A DNA stretch of 13,122 nucleotides from an uncultured Oscillospiraceae bacterium (GTDB lineage: Bacteria > Bacillota > Clostridia > Oscillospirales > Oscillospiraceae), in the NCBI GenBank assembly GCA_900754515.1, contig CAAEDD010000072.1, positions 1-13,122 on the forward strand, written 5' to 3'. Of the stretch, positions 7,372 through 13,122 are shown in pieces. Numbering within the stretch: the stretch's first letter is position 1; every line of letters begins with the position of its first letter. The notes beneath the pieces were generated by a model. That model was given only the letters and a program-made list of their open reading frames with translations. It did no database searches and was not told the origin of the DNA. A program made the translations under genes and the position numbers.

Positions 7372-8849
7372 GTGAAATCAACAAAGTAAAATCAATAAGG
7401 GACTATATTAAAAATCACTGGCTCATGCTGCTGATAGTCATTCAGCCGGTGCTGGATATCCTGGCCTACTGGACAAAGAGTCCGGACGGAACAATGGCTG
7501 GGGTCATCAGACTGCTCATAATGGTGTTGCTGCCCTTGTATCTGCTCTTTACTCTGAAGGAGAAAAAGAGCTTTATCCTGTCAATGGCGGCCATTGGTCT
7601 GGTATGTCTGCTGCACATATTGAATTGCATGAGACTGGGCTATGTGAACATGGCCTTTGACATCTCATATGCTGCAAAGACTGCCCAGATGCCCATTCTG
7701 GCTGTCTGCTTTATGTACTGCATAAGAAATGAGCAGACCAGAAACCAGGCCTATTGGGGGCTGTTCTTTGCAGCGGCCATTACCGCCGCCTCCATCGGCC
7801 TGTCCTGGCTCACCGGAACGGCCAATGTCACCTATGGCGCGGGGCTGGGTATAAGCGGCTGGGTCATAGACGACAACCGCTGCGCCAACAGTGTAATAGT
7901 TGTTACCCTGGCTGCTTTCTCTGTGTTCTGTGCCGTTAAATCGGAAAAGCTTATTGTAAATATTCTGGTTCCTGCCCTGGCCTTGCTGGTGCTGCTGTCC
8001 AACGGGACCAAGGCTTGTTACTTTGCGGTATATGTAATCTTTACCGGATTTGCAGCATTTCTTGTAGCCGAAAAACTGTTGAAAGGTACGGAGCTGAAAA
8101 AACCGGTTGTGATTACTTTGCTTGTCCTCTCGGTTGTGGCGGTATTGGTTACTCCCTATACTCCTATGTATAAAGTGCGATTTTCCCAGAACAGCTTTGC
8201 AGAAATGAACCAAAGCGAGATAGACAAGCAGCTTAGTGATCTGGGTTATGACCCCAGTACTATGAGCGGGGAAGATATCCTGTCTGACCCGGCGGCATAT
8301 CAGGTATTTGAGGATTACTATCGTAAGATGCTGTGGCACGTCATGCCAAATATGTTCGATCGCTTTACTATGCAGGAGATACTGGAGGAGTACGACTTTA
8401 CTACCGATGCTCAGACTCTTATTAACGTGCGCCGCCAGAAGAGTGCCTATGCTTCAATGATGTGGAATCACAGCGACACTCTGACCCACTTGTTCGGAAT
8501 AGACGTTTCAGATATATGGCTCACCGGAAGCTGCGATTTGGAGAATGACTGGCCTGCCATCTTTTACTATTACGGATACATTGGCTTCGGGGCATACCTG
8601 GCTTTTGTGGCCTATTTTGCCCTGCTGATAATTTGGCGTCTGTTTAAGAATTTTAAGACAGCCTTTACTACAGATAACTTTATCCTGCTGATCACATTCC
8701 TGCTGTTTATCGGGCTGGCCCAATTCTCGGGCTCGGTACTGAGACGGCCAAACGTGTCCTTCTATATGGCGCTGGTGTTGGGGCTTATATACTATCAGAC
8801 CAGGGTGAAGCCGGTGACCGAAGAAAACAGCCTGTGGAGAAAACTTTGA
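7368..8849 (+). CDS. O-antigen ligase/polymerase-like polytopic membrane protein
   Basis: The 493-residue protein has about twelve hydrophobic membrane segments, for example near 18-34, 46-62, 104-118, 129-147, 173-190, 197-234, 247-263, 397-424, 437-455 and 462-476. One large hydrophilic loop (about 264-395) comes before the last three. This layout, together with LSNGTKACYF (210-219) and ENDWPAIFYYYGYIGFGAYL at the end of the loop (392-411), fits the O-antigen ligase (WaaL) and Wzy polymerase superfamily. These proteins join or polymerise lipid-linked glycans on the outer membrane face. In a Gram-positive cell it would polymerise or transfer a capsule-like or wall glycan. The start at 7368 makes an ATGA overlap with the GT4 fusion. 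An in-frame GTG- or ATG-type start further upstream would extend into that gene and has no better support. Substrate is unknown. Confidence 0.82.
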   Translation: MSEINKVKSIRDYIKNHWLMLLIVIQPVLDILAYWTKSPDGTMAGVIRLLIMVLLPLYLLFTLKEKKSFILSMAAIGLVCLLHILNCMRLGYVNMAFDISYAAKTAQMPILAVCFMYCIRNEQTRNQAYWGLFFAAAITAASIGLSWLTGTANVTYGAGLGISGWVIDDNRCANSVIVVTLAAFSVFCAVKSEKLIVNILVPALALLVLLSNGTKACYFAVYVIFTGFAAFLVAEKLLKGTELKKPVVITLLVLSVVAVLVTPYTPMYKVRFSQNSFAEMNQSEIDKQLSDLGYDPSTMSGEDILSDPAAYQVFEDYYRKMLWHVMPNMFDRFTMQEILEEYDFTTDAQTLINVRRQKSAYASMMWNHSDTLTHLFGIDVSDIWLTGSCDLENDWPAIFYYYGYIGFGAYLAFVAYFALLIIWRLFKNFKTAFTTDNFILLITFLLFIGLAQFSGSVLRRPNVSFYMALVLGLIYYQTRVKPVTEENSLWRKL

Positions 8850-9787
8850 TGAATCTAAGTATCATTGTTCCGGTTTATAATGTACTGCCCTATATTCGCC
8901 AATGCCTGGACTCACTGTTGAGCCAGACGATAGAGGATTATGAGATACTGCTGGTGGACGACGGGTCCACCGACGGCACCGCACTGGTACTGAATGAGTA
9001 CAGGGATAGATACCCGGAGAAAATTTTCCTGCGCCGGGTAGAAAACGGCGGACAGGGCCGTGCAAGGAACTTCGCCATAGAGGAAGCCCGGGGAAAATAT
9101 CTGGGATTTATAGACAGCGATGACTGTATTGCGCCAGATATGTATGAAAAACTCTTTGACCGGGCAGAACAGACCGGAGCGGAAGTGGTAGTCTGCGACT
9201 GGCTGGCACGCTATGACGACGGACGGGAGGAGGTTCTCCCAGCCTGCGTCCAGGAACACCACCTGGCGGCGGCAGGCTCTGCCTGCAACAAGATATTCAG
9301 CCGGGAGCTGGTTGGAGATATACGTTTTCCCGTAGGACTCTGGTATGAGGACTTCTATTTTTCAGCGCTTATGCTCATAAGGGCAAACAAGGTGGAATAT
9401 GTGCGGGAGCCGCTGTACGTTTACCGCAGACACCAGGACTCTACCATGCGCAACAACAACTCCGCAAAGAATTTGGATATGCTGAAAATCATGGATATGC
9501 TGGCTGACCAAATGTTGCCTGAGCACCGTGAGGAGTTTGAGTTTTTCCTTATAAACCATGTGCTGCTGGACACCATAAGCCGGGTATCACGGCAGCAGAC
9601 TCCGGACAGGGCAGAAGTGCTGAAAAAACTCAGGGCCTATGTGCATAAATATATCCCCCGCCTGGGCAAGTGCAAAAGCTACAGGAGCGAGGGCGGCAAG
9701 CGCAGGCTGATAATGGGGCTCAACTACATTGGATTTGACCATCTGGCTATGGGGCTGCTGGATATGAAAGCCAGGCTTTCAAGATAG
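8849..9787 (+). CDS. Family 2 glycosyltransferase (GT-A)
   Basis: The 312-residue protein begins with the GT2 nucleotide-binding strand LSIIVPVYNV and carries DDGST (37-41), the metal-binding DSDD (89-92) and WYED (165-168), where the catalytic-base acidic residues are expected. GT2 enzymes are inverting and use UDP- or dTDP-sugars. The protein has no membrane segment, so it should act at the cytoplasmic membrane face. I chose the ATG at 8849 because it overlaps the upstream stop by one base (TGATG), has GGAG at 8836-8839, and places the GT2 core at residue 2. A GTG at 8834 would add five residues and is itself part of that SD. The gene ends the plus-strand glycan operon and has a strong hairpin after it. 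The acceptor cannot be told from sequence. Confidence 0.9.
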   Translation: MNLSIIVPVYNVLPYIRQCLDSLLSQTIEDYEILLVDDGSTDGTALVLNEYRDRYPEKIFLRRVENGGQGRARNFAIEEARGKYLGFIDSDDCIAPDMYEKLFDRAEQTGAEVVVCDWLARYDDGREEVLPACVQEHHLAAAGSACNKIFSRELVGDIRFPVGLWYEDFYFSALMLIRANKVEYVREPLYVYRRHQDSTMRNNNSAKNLDMLKIMDMLADQMLPEHREEFEFFLINHVLLDTISRVSRQQTPDRAEVLKKLRAYVHKYIPRLGKCKSYRSEGGKRRLIMGLNYIGFDHLAMGLLDMKARLSR

Positions 9788-9798
9788 GCAAAACGTTT

Positions 9799-9824
9799 AA
9801 AGGCGGGGCTGCGGCCCCGCCTTT
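9799..9824. terminator. Bidirectional terminator between convergent GT2 genes
   Basis: An 11-bp perfect stem, AAAGGCGGGGC (9799-9809) with GCCCCGCCTTT (9814-9824), has a 4-base loop. It lies within the 38 bases that separate the stop codon of the plus-strand GT2 (9787) from that of the minus-strand GT2 (9826). Stem ends are T-rich when read from either strand, so it can end both transcripts. Confidence 0.8.
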
Positions 9825-9825
9825 G

Positions 9826-10842
9826 TCATACTTTCTTGTCTTTCAGTTTGTTGTTCAGCTTCATCAGCACATGGACGCTCAGGCGCAGACGATGCATCAG
9901 CAAAAAGCTCAGCAGTTTATGCTTGATGCTCATGCTGCGGACATAGGGATTATTTTTATAGTCCGGAAATTTTCTCAGGAAGTCCGTCATCAGCTCCTCC
10001 TGCACAGGACTTTTCCAATCTGCCAGGTTTGCTCTTACTGAAGACGTGAGAAACTGGCTGTAAAAGGCCAGATATTCAAGCACATCTTTAAGCTTGTCAT
10101 ACATTCCTCGGACTTTATAGAAATCCACCAGCTCGTCCACCGCAGGGATTATCTCCAGATTCCGACGGACCTTGCTGGTATTTGTGACGGAGTCCGGCCG
10201 CTGCACATATCGGTGCCAGGCCTTTGGAATGTATATTATTTTGTCAGTAAAGGCGTATAGTTTCGGTACCGTCCTGAGATCCTCAAACCAGACCCTTGGA
10301 GTGAAGCGGATGCCGTTGTCTATGAACAGGCTGCGGCGGAATATCTTGTTCCACACGTCGGGATTCTCCAGCAGCAGTTCCGGATGGGAGGACAAGGAGA
10401 GGGGAGCGCCGTGGCGGCAGCCGGGACGGTATTCCAGTTCCTGTCCAAAAGTGTTTACCGCAATGGAATCAAAGATGCAGATGTCGAAATCCTGCTCCAC
10501 AATATCCAGCAGCTCCGCCATAGCCCCAGGGACCAGGTAGTCGTCACTGTCGATAAAATACAGAAAGTCACCGGAGGCGGCCTCCATACCTACGTTCCGC
10601 GCCTGGCCCTGGCCGCTGTTTTCAATGGTAATGAGCCTGATAAGTTCAGGACAGTTTCTACAATACTCAGCCGCTATCTCACCTGAGCGATCCGTGGAGC
10701 CGTCGTTTACGATGATTATTTCATAGCCCGCTTCTTCCCCGGAGACAAGGCGCCCGCGGCCCGGCTCTATAAGAGAATCCAGGCATTTTACTATATACCC
10801 TTCAACGTTGTAGACGGGGATGACAACACTTAGTTTCGGCAT
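9826..10842 (-). CDS. Family 2 glycosyltransferase, paralogue A
   Basis: This 338-residue GT2 enzyme reads leftward and starts MPKLSVVIPVYNV. It has NDGST (46-50), the metal site DSDD (98-101) and WFEDLR (185-190). Compared with its upstream neighbour it has about eight to nine extra residues near 27-39, between the first helix and the second strand. The remainder aligns along almost its full length, roughly half identical by eye, including a shared C-terminal domain (NLEIIPAVDELVDFYK against NLEIIEAVDDLIGYYK). The two are thus tandem duplicates that have diverged. The ATG at 10842 is preferred because GGGAG lies seven bases before it and it follows the upstream stop by 13 bases. An ATG at 10872 would overlap the neighbour. 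The sugar specificity is unknown. Confidence 0.9.
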   Translation of the reverse strand: MPKLSVVIPVYNVEGYIVKCLDSLIEPGRGRLVSGEEAGYEIIIVNDGSTDRSGEIAAEYCRNCPELIRLITIENSGQGQARNVGMEAASGDFLYFIDSDDYLVPGAMAELLDIVEQDFDICIFDSIAVNTFGQELEYRPGCRHGAPLSLSSHPELLLENPDVWNKIFRRSLFIDNGIRFTPRVWFEDLRTVPKLYAFTDKIIYIPKAWHRYVQRPDSVTNTSKVRRNLEIIPAVDELVDFYKVRGMYDKLKDVLEYLAFYSQFLTSSVRANLADWKSPVQEELMTDFLRKFPDYKNNPYVRSMSIKHKLLSFLLMHRLRLSVHVLMKLNNKLKDKKV

Positions 10843-10855
10843 GGATGTTCTCCCT

Positions 10856-11842
10856 TCATTTCCTCTTGACACGCTCGTTAAGCCCCATCAGGAAACCTAC
10901 CGTCGTATAACTGCGGCGGCGTATGAGACGGGATAAAAGCCGGTATTTAAAAGGCATTTCCCTCACATAGGGGTTCGTTGAATAATCCGGATACTTAGTG
11001 AGAAAATCGTCTCTCAGAATGTTGGCTACCGGGCTTTTGGGATCTGCCAGGCAGACACGCACTACGGCAGTGAGATACTGATTGTAGAAGGCGGTATACT
11101 CCAGCTCATGGCGGTACTTATTATATTTCTCCGCTGTTTTGTAATAGCCTATAAGATCATCCACAGCTTCTATTATCTCCAAATTCCGTTCCAAGTTGGC
11201 CGAGCGGGTAATGGAACCGGAGCGCTGGATATATATATACCACTGCCTGTCCGTGGCAACAATTTTGTCGGTAAGAAGGTAAAGCTTTGGAATGGTACGC
11301 AGATCCTCATACCACACCCGGCTGGGAAAGCGCAGGCCGCTCTCTATAAAGAGACTGCGGCGGCAAATTTTATTACAGGCAGAAGGCGGGCACAGAAGCA
11401 GACGCGGATAGCTGTCCAGGGACAATGTTCCCTCCCGGCCGCAGCTGCGCACATCATCCAATACTATGCCATCTTCGGTTACGGAGAGTATACCGAAGAT
11501 ACAGATATCAAAATCTTCATTCAGTTTTTCCATTATCTCCGGCAATGCTCCGTCGGAGAGCCTGTCGTCGCTGTCAAGAAAAAGAAGAAACTCGCCATTG
11601 GCAGCATCTATTCCCACATTTCTGGCTGCACCAAGGCCGCCGTTTTCCGTGCTAATGATTCGGATAAGCTCTGGATAGCGGTCCAGGTATTTCTCTGCCA
11701 CGGTGAGTGAGGAATCGGTGGAGCCGTCGTTTACGACAATTACTTCATAGCCATCCAGCTGAGGATATATAACCGAATCCAGACATTTTGACAGGTATTT
11801 TTCCACATTGTACACGGGTATTACTATACTGAGCTTGAGCAT
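10856..11842 (-). CDS. Family 2 glycosyltransferase, paralogue B
   Basis: The 328-residue GT2 protein starts MLKLSIVIPVYNV and has NDGST (38-42), DSDD (90-93) and WYEDLR (177-182). It is the first gene of a two-gene leftward transcript and a paralogue of the next gene. An adjacent ATG at 11845 is possible. I chose 11842 because the AGGTGG ribosome-binding site then sits four bases upstream instead of one, and the N-terminus matches the paralogue. The C-terminal third has no membrane helix but is basic (LIRRRS, NERVKRK), which could favour contact with the membrane. It presumably adds sugars to the same glycan as the convergent operon, but this is inferred only from proximity. Confidence 0.9.
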   Translation of the reverse strand: MLKLSIVIPVYNVEKYLSKCLDSVIYPQLDGYEVIVVNDGSTDSSLTVAEKYLDRYPELIRIISTENGGLGAARNVGIDAANGEFLLFLDSDDRLSDGALPEIMEKLNEDFDICIFGILSVTEDGIVLDDVRSCGREGTLSLDSYPRLLLCPPSACNKICRRSLFIESGLRFPSRVWYEDLRTIPKLYLLTDKIVATDRQWYIYIQRSGSITRSANLERNLEIIEAVDDLIGYYKTAEKYNKYRHELEYTAFYNQYLTAVVRVCLADPKSPVANILRDDFLTKYPDYSTNPYVREMPFKYRLLSRLIRRRSYTTVGFLMGLNERVKRK

Positions 11843-11877
11843 CATACCACCTCAAATCGCTGCTTAAACTGGTTAAT

Positions 11878-11907
11878 ATGATACCATAGCCGCTGGGAGG
11901 CTTTCAA
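11878..11907 (-). promoter_or_regulatory. Promoter of the leftward GT2 pair
   Basis: On the minus strand, TTGAAA (plus-strand 11902-11907) and TATCAT (11878-11883) are 18 bases apart. The start of transcription would be near 11870, about 25 bases before the ribosome-binding site. The element is only 17 bases from the lepB -35 box, so the two divergent promoters share a compact control region. Confidence 0.5.
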
Positions 11908-11923
11908 GGGGGGATAAAAACAG

Positions 11924-11953
11924 TTGATTAATTGTATCTTGCAGGTGTATAAT
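11924..11953 (+). promoter_or_regulatory. Promoter of lepB-rbgA
   Basis: TTGATT (11924-11929) and a perfect -10 TATAAT (11948-11953) have an 18-base spacer. A start near 11960 leaves a leader of about 26 bases before the ATG at 11986. A dedicated promoter means lepB here does not depend on read-through from an upstream ribosomal-protein gene. Confidence 0.6.
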
Positions 11954-11985
11954 ACTATGAATCTTTATGACGAATGGAGATCGAC

Positions 11986-12564
11986 ATGAGTAAACATACC
12001 AAGAAACAGGAAAACCTGCCGGAACTTTCCATAGGGGAAAGATCACGCCGGGAAATATATGACTGGATACACTGCCTGAGTATTGCCCTGATAATCTGTG
12101 TGGTTATCTTTGCATTTTTTGTAAGACTCATTGACGTGCGTGGCACATCAATGAATCCCACGCTTAATAACGGCGATAAAATGTTTGTATCCGGACTTTT
12201 CTACACTCCCAAAGCCGGTGACGTGGTTGTGTTCAAAAAGGACGAATACGACCCGGAGCGGGCGCTGGTCAAACGGGTCATCGCCACCGAGGGCCAGGTC
12301 ATAAATATTGACTTTGATAACGGCATAGTATATGTGGATGGCGTGGCTCTGGAAGAGGACTATATAATGGAGCCCACAACCAACAAGATTGACTTTATCG
12401 GCCCACAAACCGTACCAGAGGGCTGCGTGTTTGTCATGGGAGATAACCGCAACGCCTCCACCGACAGCCGCAAAACTGAGATAGGCATGGTAGACAGCCG
12501 TCTAATTTTGGGCAAAGCTTATTTTGTCATTTATCCTCTGTCCCAAATGAGGGCTATTAAGTGA
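11986..12564 (+). CDS. lepB: Signal peptidase I (type I, Gram-positive form)
   Basis: The 192-residue S26 peptidase cleaves signal peptides from exported proteins on the outer membrane face. A single membrane anchor spans about 31-49, after a charged cytoplasmic N-terminus. The catalytic serine is Ser55 in RGTSMNPTL and the general-base lysine is Lys96 in ALVKRVIATEGQ. The conserved box GDNRNASTDSR is at 152-162. The length and single anchor match the short Gram-positive (SipS-like) form. I chose the ATG at 11986 because GGAG is seven bases upstream; the ATG at 11974 contains that ribosome-binding site and would add four residues. It is translationally coupled to rbgA by a TGATG overlap. Its usual upstream neighbour rplS is not here. 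Confidence 0.95.
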   Translation: MSKHTKKQENLPELSIGERSRREIYDWIHCLSIALIICVVIFAFFVRLIDVRGTSMNPTLNNGDKMFVSGLFYTPKAGDVVVFKKDEYDPERALVKRVIATEGQVINIDFDNGIVYVDGVALEEDYIMEPTTNKIDFIGPQTVPEGCVFVMGDNRNASTDSRKTEIGMVDSRLILGKAYFVIYPLSQMRAIK

Positions 12565-13122
12565 TGGAAAAGGGCAGTATGTATGAAAAAATGAATATCC
12601 AGTGGTTCCCCGGACATATGACCAAGGCTCAGCGCATGATAGAGGAAAACCTGAAAATGGTGGATGCCGTGTGCGAGCTGCTGGATGCCCGTATACCCAG
12701 GGCCAGCCGAAATCCGGACATAGACCGCCTGGCAGGGGACAAGCCCCGGCTCATCATCCTCAACCGCATTGACCTAGCGGACCCGGCAATAACCGCAAGG
12801 TGGAAAAAATACTACGAGGCAAAGGGCTTTGCCGTGCTGGAGACCGACGCCAAAAGCGGCAAGGGTGTTAAAGGCTTTGCCCCGGCCATACGCAGCCTGC
12901 TTGCCGATAAGCTCAGAGATTATGAGAGCAAGGGGCAGCCGGGGCGGACTCTGAGGGTAATGATACTGGGAATACCTAATGTGGGAAAATCCACCTTTAT
13001 AAACAAGGTTGCCGGACGCAAGGCCGCCGTTGCCGGGGACAGGCCGGGTGTAACCAGAGGCAAGCAGTGGATAAGCATAGACTCCGGACTGGATTTGCTG
13101 GATACTCCCGGCATACTCTGGC
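12564..13122 (+). CDS. rbgA: Ribosome biogenesis GTPase RbgA (YlqF), 3' end beyond window
   Basis: The first 186 residues are visible. This is a circularly permuted GTPase that helps late 50S subunit assembly. Motifs come in the permuted order: G4 LNRID (66-70), G5 DAKSGKG (95-101), G1 GIPNVGKST (136-144), GVT (162-164) and G3 DTPGILW (180-186), where the window ends. The N-terminal signature IQWFPGHMTKA is at 12-22. G4 reads N-R-x-D instead of the usual N-K-x-D. The ATG at 12564 overlaps the lepB stop by one base, with GAGGG ten bases upstream. In-frame ATGs at 12579 (with AAAAGGG just upstream) and at 12591 (matching the Bacillus N-terminus) are plausible alternatives. The missing C-terminal domain would contact rRNA. 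Confidence 0.95.
   Translation, partial: MEKGSMYEKMNIQWFPGHMTKAQRMIEENLKMVDAVCELLDARIPRASRNPDIDRLAGDKPRLIILNRIDLADPAITARWKKYYEAKGFAVLETDAKSGKGVKGFAPAIRSLLADKLRDYESKGQPGRTLRVMILGIPNVGKSTFINKVAGRKAAVAGDRPGVTRGKQWISIDSGLDLLDTPGILW

Noticed and set aside
7665..8339. A 224-codon minus-strand open frame under the O-antigen ligase-like gene
   Set aside because: It is antisense to membrane segments and low in recognisable structure, with no promoter or ribosome-binding site. It is a composition artefact.
11108..11710. A 200-codon plus-strand open frame antisense to GT2 paralogue B
   Set aside because: The minus strand encodes a well-conserved GT2 with all motifs. The plus-strand product has no family resemblance.
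1..13122. CRISPR arrays, tRNA or rRNA genes, insertion sequences, prophage or toxin-antitoxin genes
   Set aside because: No regularly spaced repeats, tRNA-like cloverleaf, transposase motif or terminal inverted repeats were found in reading both strands. The intergenic gaps are all under 150 bases.

Overview
The window looks like chromosomal DNA from an anaerobic, low-to-mid GC member of the Clostridia, probably an Oscillospirales-type gut bacterium. This is inferred from an RACo-type corrinoid activator, a FchA/FolD pair, a Gram-positive signal peptidase next to RbgA, and frequent AUA isoleucine codons throughout. There is no phage, transposon, CRISPR array, tRNA or rRNA signal. Coding density is high and no gene-free gap reaches 300 bases.

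Left part (1-5012): after the 5' end of a leftward gene, a divergent promoter drives a tight five-gene one-carbon operon on the plus strand. Its genes are an ATP-dependent corrinoid reductive activator, a homocysteine S-methyltransferase with a degenerate C-terminal tail, a stand-alone FchA-type cyclohydrolase/cyclodeaminase, FolD, and 5-formyltetrahydrofolate cyclo-ligase. Four of the five genes overlap or nearly abut. Together they interconvert folate C1 units and supply a split, B12-dependent methionine synthase. The corrinoid carrier and the methyl-folate-binding component are not in the window. FolD has lost both canonical cyclohydrolase residues, which fits FchA next door doing that step.

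Middle part (5149-11845): a surface-glycan locus. A new promoter follows a terminator and drives a tandem GT4-GT4 fusion, an O-antigen ligase/polymerase-like membrane protein and a GT2 glycosyltransferase, all translationally coupled. Two paralogous GT2 genes run the opposite way from a divergent promoter. The two groups converge on a shared GC-rich bidirectional terminator with only 38 bases between stop codons.

Right part (11986-end): signal peptidase I and the start of RbgA (ribosome-assembly GTPase). This is the conserved lepB-rbgA pair of Firmicutes. The gene upstream of it is a glycosyltransferase, not the usual rplS. No wholly new system is evident. The most informative oddities are the monofunctional-looking FolD beside FchA, the half-barrel remnant on the methyltransferase, and the tandem GT4 fusion.
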